A DNA stretch of 64,000 nucleotides from Candidatus Sulfotelmatobacter sp. (GTDB lineage: Bacteria; Acidobacteriota; Terriglobia; Terriglobales; Acidobacteriaceae): positions 1 to 64,000 of the forward strand of contig JASHOH010000169.1 in assembly GCA_030041215.1 (NCBI GenBank), in the 5' to 3' direction. Within the stretch, counting starts at the first letter, position 1. The number at the start of each line of letters is the position of its first letter. The notes under the pieces are model-generated. The model was given only the letters and a program-made list of their open reading frames with translations. It was not told the DNA's origin and did not search any database. Positions 20,012-31,737 of this stretch are shown piece after piece. A program made the position numbers and the translations under genes.

Positions 20012-20782
20012 TTACTTCTTGCGCTCGTCGCGCTCGACGACCCCATCCTTGATATGGACGATGCGGTGCGCATACTCCGCAATATCGTGCTCGTGAGTGA
20101 CCAGCACGATCGTGTTCCCCTCGGCGTGTAAGCGGTCAAACAGGGCCATGATCTCGTTGCCAGTGGTCGAATCGAGATTACCCGTTGGTTCGTCGGCCAG
20201 GATGATTGAAGGCCGGTTGACCAGGGCGCGAGCAATGGCAACGCGCTGGCGTTGTCCGCCGGAAAGCTCATTGGGCTTGTGCGTCATGCGGTCCTCCATA
20301 CCGACGGCTTTCAAGGCAACCTTGGCCCGCTCGATGCGCTCCTCGGTGGGAACTCCCGCGTAGATCAGTGGCAGTTCCACATTGTGAAGGGCCGTGGCGC
20401 GGGCCAGCAAATTGAACGTCTGAAAAACGAATCCGATTTCCTTATTCCGAATGTGTGCCAGTTCATCGTCGTCGAGTTCGCTGACCAGTTGGCCGTTCAG
20501 CCAGTACTCGCCCTTGGTGGGAGTATCAAGGCAGCCGATCAGGTTCATCAGCGTGGATTTGCCCGAACCTGAAGGCCCCATAATCGCTACGTACTCGCCT
20601 CGTCCTATCCGGAGATTCACGCCCCGCAGCGCCTGCACCTGCTGCTCCGAGCCCATGTCGTAGGTCTTCCACAGGTCTTCGGCAGCAATCATGCATGATT
20701 GCGGTGGCGACACGGGAACAGCGTTGACGGGCATGCTGATTACTTCGGCGGTTGCCATATTTTTCTCCTGCTCCGCTGCCAC
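20012..20782 (-). CDS. ABC transporter ATP-binding protein (MacB/LolD type)
   Basis: Walker [10 protein letters not shown], signature [15 protein letters not shown], Walker [14 protein letters not shown]. Confidence 0.97.
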   Translation of the reverse strand: MAAEQEKNMATAEVISMPVNAVPVSPPQSCMIAAEDLWKTYDMGSEQQVQALRGVNLRIGRGEYVAIMGPSGSGKSTLMNLIGCLDTPTKGEYWLNGQLVSELDDDELAHIRNKEIGFVFQTFNLLARATALHNVELPLIYAGVPTEERIERAKVALKAVGMEDRMTHKPNELSGGQRQRVAIARALVNRPSIILADEPTGNLDSTTGNEIMALFDRLHAEGNTIVLVTHEHDIAEYAHRIVHIKDGVVERDERKK

Positions 20783-20894
20783 TAGTTTCTCCCCGGTAAA
20801 ATTTCGACTCCGAGAGCTGCTTTATGTATTGCCAAGAACCCCTGATCACGACCCGTATCCGGCTTACCGTTTGGACGCATCAAGCTCGCTAAAG

Positions 20895-22403
20895 TTATGT
20901 CTGCTCCTCTTTCTTGGGAACAGAGTTATCAATTTTGACGCTGCTCCCAGAACGCAGCGTGCGCAACACCTTGTAGCTGCCGGTAATAATTTCGTCCCCT
21001 TGTTTCAATCCGCTTACCACTTCGATGTCACTGGTTCCAGTGATGCCGGTGGTCACAGGCACGAACTCCGCTTTCTTGTTACGGATTACAAATACGCCTT
21101 GAATTTCCTCTTTCTGATCCTTTTCGTTGGATGCTGCTTCTTTCGGCGTGGGCGCCGCGGCATGTACCGAACCCGAGTTGGAGTGTTCCTGTGCCAATTG
21201 CTCCTTCGTTCGGACAGAAAGCGCCTGGATCGGAATGGACAAGACGTTGCTGCGGGAAGCGGTCGTGATTTTGGCGGTTGTAGAGAGGCCGGGGCGCAGA
21301 TCGGCCGGCGCATCGGTCAGCGTGACCACTACTTTGAAATCCTTTGCTTCCTCGCTCGTGCTGGTCTGCTGCGAGGTAGCAACGCCCGTCGATCGCACAA
21401 TGGCGTTGTCTCCGATTTCAGAAACCGTGCCGTGGAAAGTTTTCTTCGGAATCGCGTCGATAGTGACCTCGGCAGGTTGCCCCAGGCGCACGTTTACGAT
21501 GTCGGTTTCGTCGATCTTTACTTCGCCGGTGATCACCGACATATCGGCGAGCGTCATCAGCGTGCTGCCGGGTGAATTCTGAATGCCGATCACCACGGTC
21601 TCGCCCTCGCGTACAGGCAGATTGGTGATGACGCCATCGAAGGGCGCGGAGTAGCTGGCTTTTTGGAGTACATCGTTAAAGCGGATCAGCGTCGCGCGAT
21701 TCTGCGCGACATGCTTATCGGCGGAATCCTTTTGCGCTTTGGCCTGTGCCACTCGCGCCTGCGCCTGACCCAGGCCGGCTTCGGCGGTGGCCCAGGCATC
21801 CCGCCGGCTGTCGAAATCGGATTTTGCAATCAGACCGTCCTGAAATAGACTTTGCGCCCGCTCCCAATCGAGCTTATTGCGGTCGTAGTCGGCTTGGGCG
21901 CGGCGGAGATCGGCTTCAGCGGTCCTTAAGGCGGCATCGGCGGCGACAGCATCCGTTTCGGCTGCCTGCAAGGACGCTTCATTGGCGTTCACATCCGCCG
22001 AGGACTGCACGTTTTCAAGTTGCGCCAGCAATTGGCCCTTCTTGACGTGGTCGCCCTCTTTCACATAGAGGTGTGTGATCTTGCCGAAAGCGTTCGCGCC
22101 GATGTTGACGTAGGTTTTAGGCTTGATTTCACCCGAGCCGCTTACGATCGAGGTCAAATCTTCGCGCTGGGCTTTGGCGGTCTGCACCGTTACCACATTT
22201 TTCCCGCTTTGGTATACCGTTATCCCGACAATTACGGCCAACAGAAGCAGGACGCCAACGCCAATTAAGATTTTCTTCCAGGTCTTCATCGTGTGCGCCG
22301 CCATTCGGGGCTGCCGCCATTCTTTGATGGTAGTGGCTCTAACCGGGACGCCTTCATGCTGGGCTTTGTACGTCTCCGACACTTCGCAGGATGACGGGCA
22401 CAC
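20895..22403 (-). CDS. Efflux periplasmic adaptor subunit (MacA/HlyD family); start may be internal
   Basis: VQTAKAQREDLTSIVSGSGEIKPKTYVNIGANAFGKITHLYVKEGDHVKKGQLLAQLE. Confidence 0.9.
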   Translation of the reverse strand: MCPSSCEVSETYKAQHEGVPVRATTIKEWRQPRMAAHTMKTWKKILIGVGVLLLLAVIVGITVYQSGKNVVTVQTAKAQREDLTSIVSGSGEIKPKTYVNIGANAFGKITHLYVKEGDHVKKGQLLAQLENVQSSADVNANEASLQAAETDAVAADAALRTAEADLRRAQADYDRNKLDWERAQSLFQDGLIAKSDFDSRRDAWATAEAGLGQAQARVAQAKAQKDSADKHVAQNRATLIRFNDVLQKASYSAPFDGVITNLPVREGETVVIGIQNSPGSTLMTLADMSVITGEVKIDETDIVNVRLGQPAEVTIDAIPKKTFHGTVSEIGDNAIVRSTGVATSQQTSTSEEAKDFKVVVTLTDAPADLRPGLSTTAKITTASRSNVLSIPIQALSVRTKEQLAQEHSNSGSVHAAAPTPKEAASNEKDQKEEIQGVFVIRNKKAEFVPVTTGITGTSDIEVVSGLKQGDEIITGSYKVLRTLRSGSSVKIDNSVPKKEEQT

Positions 22404-22722
22404 ATTCAGGGGTACGATCCTGCCAACAGGAAAGTTCCAGTCTGGAATGGAGTGCTAAGCCTCTGGAAATACGTAGGTAAAACCGCCTCGACGACACCAG
22501 TCTAGCACTGAAAATTATATCTTGGACTCGAATGGGCTCCAAAAGTATTCAGGAAACCCTCCGGGCAACTCGGCGAAAGGGCCGCCGCGTCCAAGACGTA
22601 GGGCTTGCGGGGCTTCAATTTGTTCTAACGCCGTGACTTAACCTTGCTTTAGCCCAGTTGAGGGCCTAAAATAAACTAACGAACGTTTCGTCGAAGAGTT
22701 CGTTGTAGCAGGAGTCCCTCTC

Positions 22723-24498
22723 ATGTTCCGGGTTGGTTCAAGGTCTTTCATTTCATTTATTGTTCTGGCTTTAGTCACAGCTTCGCCGGGTCAGGCTAGA
22801 GCTCAGAATGATAAAGCTGCTGGCGCCAACAACGCCCAGTCCGCGACTCCGTCCAACGCCCAGTCCGGAACTCCCTCCGGTGTTCAGCAACAACCCTCCG
22901 ACCAGCCCGACCCGCTTAAGCGCCAGCCCACCGCAAAGCAAAAAAGGGAGCAGAAGAGGGCCCTGAACGTCGAGCTCAGCAAAGTCTACAAGAAGTGGCT
23001 GAATGAGGACGTGGTCTGGATTATTACCGACGAGGAACGGGCCGCATTTAAGCAGCTCTCGAACGACGAAGAACGAGACAATTTTATCGAGGCTTTCTGG
23101 CAGCGCCGCGATCCTACCCCGGATACGGAAGAAAACGAATACAAAGAAGAACACTATCGCCGGATTGCCTATGCGAACGAACACTTCGCCGCCGGCATTC
23201 CCGGCTGGAAGACTGACCGCGGCCGCATTTACATCATGTATGGCCCTGCGGACGAAGTTGAGTCGCATCCCTCCGGCGGCACTTACGAGCGGCCCATGGA
23301 AGAGGGCGGCGGCGAGACTTCGACTTACCCATTTGAGCAGTGGCGCTATCGGTACCTTGAGGGCATCGGCCAGGAAATCATCATCGAGTTCGTCGATACC
23401 TGCATGTGCGGCGAGTACCACATGACCATCGACCGTTCAGAGAAAGACGCGTTGAAGTACACGCCCAACGCGGGCCTGACTCTCTACGAGCAAATGGGTA
23501 TGGCGAACAAAGCCTCTCGCTTCAGCAACGGAGGGCTCGAGCAGCTCGGAGCCGGCCCGAATAGTTCGATGCTGGCTGCCAAGGAATTCGATCGCCTCGA
23601 GCAGTACGCCAAACTGCAAGCGCCTCCTCCGATCAAGTACAAGGACCTGGAAGAAGTCGTAAATACGAAGATCATTACTAACCTGATGCCCTTCGATGTC
23701 CGCACGGACTTCGTGAAGGTCACGGGCGATACGGTGCTGGTGCCCATCACGATCCAGATGAAATACCGCGACATCACCTTCGTCAACAAGGACGGAGTGC
23801 AGCGCGGAACGGTAAACATCTTTGGCCGGATTACCACTCTGACCGGGCGCGTTGTGCAGGTCTTCGAAGATCCTGCTCAGGTCGATGTGCCAGCCGAGTT
23901 GTTGCCCCGCGTGGCGGAAAACTCGTCTGTATATTGGAAGGCAGTCCCGCTGCGTCCCGGACGCTACAAAATCGATATCGCGGTCAAAGACGTAAATGGA
24001 GACCGCAAGGGCGTTTGGAGCCGCGGCATTCAGGTGCCCGAGTATTCCGACGACAAGCTGGCGACCTCGACGCTGATCGTGGCTGATGTGATGGAGCCGG
24101 TTCCAACCAAGGATGTAAGCTCAGGCAGCTTTGTGATTGGATTGAATAAAGTTCGGCCCCGAGTGGCACCGGCCAATGGCAAGCCGGCGGTGTTCAAGCG
24201 TGGGCGCGATCCCAAAATCAACTTCTGGATGCAGGTCTACAATCTGGGTGTGGACGAGAAGACGCACAAGGCTTCAGCCACGTTCGAGTACGACATCGTA
24301 AACATCGCGACCAACAAGGCGGTGGTGCAGAAATCCGAATCCACCGACACCATGGGCAATGTCGGCGACCAGATAACGCTGCAGAAATCGATTGCCTTGG
24401 CCAATCTGGAGCCTGGTGTCTACAAGATAGAAATTAAAGTGAACGACAATATCTCCAAGCAGACTGTTGATCCCTCAGCCACGTTTGCTGTAGAGTAA
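22723..24498 (+). CDS. GWxTD domain-containing protein
   Basis: FIEAFWQRRDPTPDTEENEYKEEHYRRIAYANEHFAAGIPGWKTDRGRIYIMYGPADEVESHPSG. Confidence 0.9.
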   Translation: MFRVGSRSFISFIVLALVTASPGQARAQNDKAAGANNAQSATPSNAQSGTPSGVQQQPSDQPDPLKRQPTAKQKREQKRALNVELSKVYKKWLNEDVVWIITDEERAAFKQLSNDEERDNFIEAFWQRRDPTPDTEENEYKEEHYRRIAYANEHFAAGIPGWKTDRGRIYIMYGPADEVESHPSGGTYERPMEEGGGETSTYPFEQWRYRYLEGIGQEIIIEFVDTCMCGEYHMTIDRSEKDALKYTPNAGLTLYEQMGMANKASRFSNGGLEQLGAGPNSSMLAAKEFDRLEQYAKLQAPPPIKYKDLEEVVNTKIITNLMPFDVRTDFVKVTGDTVLVPITIQMKYRDITFVNKDGVQRGTVNIFGRITTLTGRVVQVFEDPAQVDVPAELLPRVAENSSVYWKAVPLRPGRYKIDIAVKDVNGDRKGVWSRGIQVPEYSDDKLATSTLIVADVMEPVPTKDVSSGSFVIGLNKVRPRVAPANGKPAVFKRGRDPKINFWMQVYNLGVDEKTHKASATFEYDIVNIATNKAVVQKSESTDTMGNVGDQITLQKSIALANLEPGVYKIEIKVNDNISKQTVDPSATFAVE

Positions 24499-24525
24499 CG
24501 GTCTCCTTGTTCCCCGGGGGTTGGA

Positions 24526-26199
24526 GTGAAACTTCGCCAGCTCGGATTTTGGGCGGTGACACTTGCACTATCGCTTCCTGCATGGGCGGCAGAGAAGCCG
24601 GGCGAGATTTCTGGCTATGTGCGTGACGCGGCCGGTCTCCCTCAGATGGGTGCCGTTGTCGAAATTGCCAGTTCGACCTCGCGAGTCCTGACCGTATTCA
24701 CCGACGTTGCCGGTTTCTATTCCGCCAAGGACCTGATCCCCGGATACTACTACGTTAAAGTTTCAGCTCCCGCATTCCTCCCCGCACTGCGCGAAAAGAT
24801 AGGCTTGCGTACCGGTTCCAGCGTTCGTGTGAATGTCACGCTGAACACGTTGTGGGACGCGATGCGGATTGGACCCCGCCGCAACGGCGCCGATGAGGAC
24901 GACTGGAAGTGGACATTGCGGTCAGCAGCCAATCGGCCAGTACTGCGGGTTTTCGATGATCCCACAGCTCCTGAGCAGCAAAGCCACGACATGAAAGCCA
25001 GTGTGTCGTTTCTGGCCGGTTCAGCGGCAACTGGATACGGCAGCGGCTCTGACATGAGCACAACGTTCTCCGTGGAGCGTTCAATTTTCGCTGCCGATCG
25101 CGTGGGGTTGAGCGGGAACGTCGGCTATGGCGATGGGCTGCCTTCGGCTGTTTTGCGCGGTGCGTATTCTCACCGCGAGCCGGATGGTTCCGGACCGTCG
25201 ATGGCCGTCACCATGCGCCGCTTCGCGCCCTCTGATCCCAACCTGCACTATGCGGCCTTGCAGGCACTCGCGCTAAATGCCGGCGACGACTTCGCCATCG
25301 GCGATGTTCTAGAGTTGAAGTTCGGCAGTGAACTTCAGGCCATTCAATTCCTCGGGCACGTGACTGCATTCCGGCCCTACGGTTCAGTAGATTTCCACGC
25401 CACGCCCAACACAGTTTTCTCATATGAGTACGCCACATCGCTGCCGCAGACGCGCCTGGAAAAAGGCTTCGATTCTGCCCCTGCCGACCTGAGCGAGGCC
25501 GATCCTCGGGTCAGCATGACTAACTTTACTACCCGGGTGGAGAATGCCCGCCATCAGGAAATCAGCATTTCGCGCCGCATCGGCGAAAACAGCCTTCAGC
25601 TTGCGGCCTTCCGCGATCGTGTGGCAAACACGGCATTGCTCGGCACCGGAGAAGTAACCGCCGCTGGCGGTTTCCTGCTGCCCGACGTGGATTCTGAAAC
25701 CTTCAGCTACACCGGGAACAATCTCGATACCAACGGACTGCGGGTTGTGCTTGAGCGCAAGTTCTGCTCTGACCTGACGGGAACGCTTGACTATGCCTTC
25801 GGTGGAACTCTGGACCTAACCAAACCCGATGTCGCAATTCAGAATGCCCAGCAGTGGATAGACACCGAACGCCGTCACGCCTTGGCCGCCAACTTGAGCG
25901 GCAAGATTCCGCACTCTCACACGCGCTGGATCGCTTCTTACCGCTGGGTGAACGGTACTGCCTTGACGCCGGTCGATATGTTCAACGCATCGCCGGGCCA
26001 GAGTGATCCTTACCTGAATCTTTTCATCCGCCAGCCCATTCCGACTCTCGGTTTCCTGCCCGCTCATATGGACGCGGTGGTAGATATCCGCAATCTGCTG
26101 GCTCAAGGCTACGTCCCGATCGTAGCCCAGGACGGCCAGACAGTCTATCTCGTCCAGGCCGCACGCTCCCTGCGCGGCGGTGTCACCATCACCTTCTAG
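24526..26199 (+). CDS. Carboxypeptidase regulatory-like domain / TonB-receptor-like outer membrane protein
   Basis: GTG start; GEISGYVRDAAGLPQMGAVVEIASSTSRVLTVFTDVAGFYSAKDLIPGYYYVKVSAPAFLP then beta-rich sequence. Confidence 0.75.
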   Translation: MKLRQLGFWAVTLALSLPAWAAEKPGEISGYVRDAAGLPQMGAVVEIASSTSRVLTVFTDVAGFYSAKDLIPGYYYVKVSAPAFLPALREKIGLRTGSSVRVNVTLNTLWDAMRIGPRRNGADEDDWKWTLRSAANRPVLRVFDDPTAPEQQSHDMKASVSFLAGSAATGYGSGSDMSTTFSVERSIFAADRVGLSGNVGYGDGLPSAVLRGAYSHREPDGSGPSMAVTMRRFAPSDPNLHYAALQALALNAGDDFAIGDVLELKFGSELQAIQFLGHVTAFRPYGSVDFHATPNTVFSYEYATSLPQTRLEKGFDSAPADLSEADPRVSMTNFTTRVENARHQEISISRRIGENSLQLAAFRDRVANTALLGTGEVTAAGGFLLPDVDSETFSYTGNNLDTNGLRVVLERKFCSDLTGTLDYAFGGTLDLTKPDVAIQNAQQWIDTERRHALAANLSGKIPHSHTRWIASYRWVNGTALTPVDMFNASPGQSDPYLNLFIRQPIPTLGFLPAHMDAVVDIRNLLAQGYVPIVAQDGQTVYLVQAARSLRGGVTITF

Positions 26200-26577
26200 G
26201 CGCAAGTCCCGAGCCGCGAGTCCGTTCACGACGGACAGCCGCCCTCGTGTCCAGGGATCAAAGCTCCCGGGGTCTCTGAATGCTTACGACCCAGGAGTCG
26301 CCACTCGCAACCGCATTGCGCTCGAGACTCGCAATTCTGCACTCAATACTGTGCCTTTGGGTTATTACCGCGCAGTTACGTCATTCGTAAAATCTATTGT
26401 CTGCATCACAACTCCGTGGTTGACTCTTGAGATGGGCTTCCGATAGTGTGTGGCCTGTGCGGCGGGCCTTGCATGTTGTTATCGTGCAAGGAATTGTATG
26501 CCCTCCCAGCAGTTCCCATAAGGCGCTGTCGCGCACGGTATACGATTCCAAAACCAAACAAGTTCGAGGAGACGTTA

Positions 26578-29500
26578 TGAGCGCGCGCACCCTTCTGGTC
26601 TTTGTGCTTATGGCTGCCATCGGCCTCTCTGCACAGACGTTCCGTGGAACCATCCTAGGCACCGTTACCGACCCATCAGGCGCCGTCGTCGCTGGTGCCA
26701 AAGTGACGGTTAAGAACGTAGCCACAGGATTGGAGCGCTCCACCGAAACCAGCGCCGACGGCAGCTACGCGCTTCCGGAACTTCCGATCGGCACGTACAC
26801 CGTGACCATTAGCGGCCCGAATTTTCAAACGTTCGTGGCAAAGGATGTGGTAGTTGATGTCTCTAGCGAGCGACGAGTGAACGCGGCAATGAAGCCGGGA
26901 CAGGTCTCAACCCAAGTGACCGTCGCGGGCGACTTGTTGCCGCAAGTAGAGACCACGTCGACCGAGATCGGAGGTACCCTTACAGCCGAGACAATCGAAT
27001 CACTTCCGGTTAACGGACGCGACTATCAGAAACTCATTTTCATGAACCCAGGGGTTGCTGGGTCGCCTGATCAGATCTCAGACTCACCAGGTTCCTACGG
27101 AATTTTTTCCATGAATGGTTCGCGAGGCCGCTCGAATAACTTTTTATTAGACGGCACCGACATGAACGATGGGTACCGCAATGATCCTGCGATCAATGAG
27201 GCAGGCGTTTTCGGCGATCCTGCAACCATTTTGCCGCTCGATGCCGTGGCCGAATTGAGGGTGATCTCGAACTATGAAGCTGAATATGGCCGAAACAGCG
27301 GTGCGGTGATCAATATCGTCACCAAGAGCGGCACTAATTCACTACATGGGGCAGCCCTTGAATATTTGCGCACAAATAACTTAGGCGCGCGGAATTATTT
27401 CAACAACGTGGGGGGCGAGAATCCATTTCATAACAATCAGTTTGGGGCGGCGCTTGGCGGCCCGATTGTGAAAGACCACACGTTCTTTTTCTTTGACTAT
27501 GAGGGCCAGCGCGAAACCGGCGCACAGGGCGGACTCAGCTGCGTGCCTGACCCACTGGACATCGCGGCAGACGAGGCCGTCAATGGGCCGGCGAACAGTG
27601 TGTCGCAGGCGTTGTTGAATCGCGACCCCTGGCCTGCTCCAACCTTTCCGTTGCCGGCAGACACACCTGCCTTGGAACTGGGACCCGGCAACGCGGCCGA
27701 TACAGGTTGCCCCAACGGTCCTAACCTTTCCACAGCCACACTGTTCAGTAATGACGTCGACAGTCTGATCGCAAAAGTTGATCACAACTTCGCATCAGGT
27801 ATTCTGACTGGCCGCTATTACTACGGAAACAGTACCCAGAGCTTCCCCTTCGCTCAGCTTGCCGCTGGTCTCCTACCCGGATTTAACACTGTGACGCCCA
27901 CGCGCGTGCAGCTGGTTTCCATTTCCTATGTGAAGAATGTGAATGCGTCTCAGGTGAACGAGGCGCGCCTGGGATGGAACCGTTTTGCCGAGGGTTTTTT
28001 CCCCCAGGATAGGAGCTTCAATCCGAACTCTATCGGGCTGGATACGGGCGTAACTAATCCATATGACTTTGGCCTTCCAGGGATCACCGTAGAGGGCTTT
28101 TCACCGATTGGAGCGACGAGTTCGGTGCCACGCTCCCGCGTAGACTCGAACTGGCACTTCATCGACAATTACTCGTGGAAAATGGGGCGGCACAACATCA
28201 AGTTCGGTTATGAATTCCGCCGCACTACGATCCAACTGATCCAGGACAATACATTCCGGGGCAAACTGGTATTCGACGACTTGAGCGATTTCCTGTTGGG
28301 AACTGCAGATCCGTCACTCAGCACGATCAATGGCGGCGACACGTTGCGTCATACAGCCGAGAACAACCACGGCCTCTATCTGCAGGACGAGTTTCGCCTG
28401 ACCCCGAAGCTCACCGTGAACTATGGGATCCGGTGGGATTACTTCGGCGTGGTACACGAGAAAAACAATCTCTTTTACCAGATGTCGCCCGCCAATGGCG
28501 GGACCGAGGTGCAAATCGGCAGCCCCGGTGGTCCCGGCGGTCTATACAACTCCGACTACCACAACTTCGGCCCCCGCATCGGCGTGGCTTACGACGTAAC
28601 GGGCAAAGGTCAGACAGTAGTTCGCGCAGGATGGGGACTGTTCTACGACGCCTTTTCTCAGGATATTTTCCTGGGCCACGTTCCTTATAATTGTCCCTTT
28701 TGCCCCGGTCCTGCCTACGCGGGAGTTGGATCAGAAGCGATTTATACCGAGTCATTGTTCGCCCCGGCGCTTGGCGCTGGGCCCATATTCGGCACTCCCT
28801 CGCCATTGGATAATTTCTTCGGCGCTTCGCCCAACATCCGAACCCCGTATGTACAGAACTTCAACCTGAATCTGCAGCAGCAGCTCACCGGAAAGATGGT
28901 CCTGCAGGTCGGCTATGTCGGGTCAATCGGAACGAAGCTGTTCCGCTTCCGTGACATCAACCAGCCCACGCAGGCGCAAATCACAGCCTATGACCTAAGC
29001 TGTCCTCTGGGCGGCACGCCTCCGAACTGCCCCATTGCTGGATTCGATAATGTAAGTGCCGTTGCCCGGACCAACTTCCCGAACTTCGACTATGTGAACC
29101 AGGAGGAGACCACCGCGAACTCCAACTACAACGCCCTGCAAACCAGCTTGCGGGTGAATGGCTGGCGCGGAGTGACCTCGCAGGCGAATTTCGTGTGGTC
29201 GCACTCCATCGACAATGCCAGCGACAGCGATGATTTCATTCCCAATGCCTCACAGCCGAACAACAGCTACAACACCGCGGCCGAGCGCGGCAATTCCAAT
29301 TTCGATATTCGCCGCCGCTTCAGTTGGCAGCTTGGGTACGCGCTGCCCAAACGTGGCGGAAACTTGGCGAAGTTAAAAGATGGCTGGGGAGTGGACAGCG
29401 CAGTGACTTTGCAGGATGGTCAACCCTTCACTCTGAATTACAACTTCGAGGGCGACTACTCCGGTGGCGGTGAAGGTTTCGACCGCCCGGATGTGGCGGG

Positions 29501-29993
29501 CCCGATTCAGTATGGAAGCGCTCCGTACAACTTCCTCAATCTGGGCTCGTTCGCTGTGCCATGCACCTTTGGCAACACGAGCGCCGTTTCTACTTCAGGC
29601 GACAGCAACTGCCTCGCCGGCACCCGGCACTTCGGAGACCTGGGAAGGAATCAGTTAGTGGCAACAAGCTTTAAGGAATGGAATTTCGCCGTATTCAAAA
29701 ACACGCCTATTACGGAGCGCGTTCAGCTGCAGCTTCGAGCGGAGTTCTTCAATTTCCTGAATCACCCCAACTTCTCGAATCCAGAATTGCCAGGCTACAT
29801 CGCAGACCCCGGAAGCGCCGGCATTTCCAGCATTTTCAACCAAGTCACCGGCAATCCCTGTAACGGAGTCGGCTTTGGGCGCGGCTGCGGCTATTATGCT
29901 CTGACCGCCACGGGCGACGTGGGCATTGGTAACCCGTTTCTCGGTGGCGGCGGTCCGCGCGGGGTTCAGTTTGTAGGCAAGTTTACTTTCTGA
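26578..29993 (+). CDS. TonB-dependent receptor, Oar-like
   Basis: GTILGTVTDPSGAVVAGAKVTVKNVATGLERSTETSADGSYALPELPIGTYTVTI...LPVNGRDYQKLIFMNPGV...terminal GVQFVGKFTF. Confidence 0.92.
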
Positions 29994-30005
29994 TTTATCA
30001 TGTGC

Positions 30006-30040
30006 AAAGCCCCGGCCGGTAGCGGCAGGGCTTTCTGTTC
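30006..30040 (+). terminator. Terminator-like hairpin after TonB receptor
   Basis: AAAGCCC...GGGCTTT stem followed by CTGTT. Confidence 0.45.
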
Positions 30041-30215
30041 CAGCCTGGAACGTCGATCAACAGCTTCCTTGAGTGCGCGGACATGAGTGCGCGCTACACT
30101 CGGAGGGTGCCACACTCCCCGCCCGTCCTACGTCTTCCGTCACTAACTCCCTTGGTTACCTTGATGTTACGCTGCCTTGGTCATTCCTCCCCAAGTGAGT
30201 TTTTCGGAGACATCC

Positions 30216-31679
30216 ATGCGTCGCCTTCTTTTCGTCGTTTTCGCCATGTTCGTCCTGGCTCTGTGCCGTGTCGCGCCGACTTATGCCCATCACATCAAGC
30301 AGTCCGCCTCGCCCACGATGCCGGTCACAACTTCTTCGCCGCAGGCGCGCGCACTTTACCTCAGGGGCATGCATGACTATGAGAATCTTTATCTCGAGCG
30401 CTGCAATGACGACTGGCGCGCCGCCGTGAAAGCCGACCCCAATCTGGCTGTCGCCTGGGCCTGGATCGCTTTCAACAGCACGAATCCCAAGGAAATCAGT
30501 GAGGCCCGCAACTACGCCAAATTCTTCGCACTCAAAGGATCGCTGGGCGAGCAACTCATGGTTTCCTGGATCGTAAAGGTCCAGGAAGGTGATTTCATCG
30601 GCGGCATTTCCGCCATGAACGACATGCTCGAAATGTTCCCCAAAGACAAGCACGTTTATTATCTGGCTGCGAATTGGCTGATGGGCGAAAACGGCGACGA
30701 TCAGGCGCAAAGACTTCTTGAGCACGCGCTTGCGCTAGACAAAAATTTCCCCCCCGCGCTGAACGATCTGGCTTACGTCTACGCCCGTCATCGCCAATTC
30801 ACCAAGGCCTTCGCCGTCATGGAGAACTATGTTGATCTGCTGCCGTCAGAGCCCAACCCCGAAGACTCCTATGGCGAGCTCAAGCGTATGGCGGGCGAGT
30901 TCGAGAGTTCGCTCAGGCACTACCGGGCCGCTCTGAAAATCGACCCCGATTTCGTAACTTCCCAACTCGGCTTGGGCGACACCTACGCGCTCATGGGCAA
31001 CCAACAAAAGGCCCGTGTTGAATATGAAAAAGCCATTCGCTTCGCCCACAATGAGGCCGACCGCTTGACCTACAGCATGCAATCGGCAATGACCTGGGTT
31101 CGTGAGGGCAAATTCGCCGAAGCAGACAAGCAATTCCAGGAGATCGCTCAGACTGCTCACTCCAAAGAGCAGGACCTGCAGGAGGCGCAGGCCTATCGCC
31201 ATCTGGTCGAGTATCAGACCGACGATAATACCGCGCTAAAATATTTGGATTTGGCGGAAGGTGCGCTCCTCCATCGCGCCACGATTTCGAGGTCAGACAA
31301 GGACGAAGAACTTTCCCGCATCCTGCGCAATCGCGCCGTGCGCGCCGCTCATGCCAATAATCAGGAATTGGCTGACAAGGCTCTCAAACAGCTCGAAGCC
31401 ATGGCTTCCGATAGCCGAAATCGCGTGATTCAAAGCTCGTACAATGGCGCGGCCGGCACGCTGCTGATGGACCAGAAAAAGTGCCAGGAAGCGATCAGCT
31501 ATCTCGAGGAAGACCAGGACAATCCTTTCACCTTGGAACTGCTGGTACAGGCTTACTATCAGACCAATCAGTCTGACAAACTGCACGAAGCCGAAGCCCG
31601 CCTGCGCGGCACAAACGTTCCGACCATGGAACAGGCGATCGTCGTACCCGCAGCGCGCTCACGCCGCCCGCAGATTTGA
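30216..31679 (+). CDS. TPR repeat protein
   Basis: Signal-like N-terminus; repeated helical units e.g. ALALDKNFPPALNDLAYVYARHRQFTKAFAVMENYVDL. Confidence 0.8.
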   Translation: MRRLLFVVFAMFVLALCRVAPTYAHHIKQSASPTMPVTTSSPQARALYLRGMHDYENLYLERCNDDWRAAVKADPNLAVAWAWIAFNSTNPKEISEARNYAKFFALKGSLGEQLMVSWIVKVQEGDFIGGISAMNDMLEMFPKDKHVYYLAANWLMGENGDDQAQRLLEHALALDKNFPPALNDLAYVYARHRQFTKAFAVMENYVDLLPSEPNPEDSYGELKRMAGEFESSLRHYRAALKIDPDFVTSQLGLGDTYALMGNQQKARVEYEKAIRFAHNEADRLTYSMQSAMTWVREGKFAEADKQFQEIAQTAHSKEQDLQEAQAYRHLVEYQTDDNTALKYLDLAEGALLHRATISRSDKDEELSRILRNRAVRAAHANNQELADKALKQLEAMASDSRNRVIQSSYNGAAGTLLMDQKKCQEAISYLEEDQDNPFTLELLVQAYYQTNQSDKLHEAEARLRGTNVPTMEQAIVVPAARSRRPQI

Positions 31680-31706
31680 AAGATCAGCTTAATTGGGAAC
31701 ATCGTA

Positions 31707-31737
31707 ATCGGTCAGCATAGTCCGCTGACCGATTTTC
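31707..31737. terminator. Bidirectional terminator-like hairpin between convergent genes
   Basis: AATCGGTCAGC-ATAGTCC-GCTGACCGATT followed by TTCTATTT. Confidence 0.6.

Noticed and set aside
18412-20271. Full 619-aa minus-strand ORF including the N-terminal 91 residues
   Set aside because: The first 91 codons are antisense/out-of-frame reading of the ABC ATPase gene; the GT39-like protein most likely starts at MNAGEHPDL (19998).
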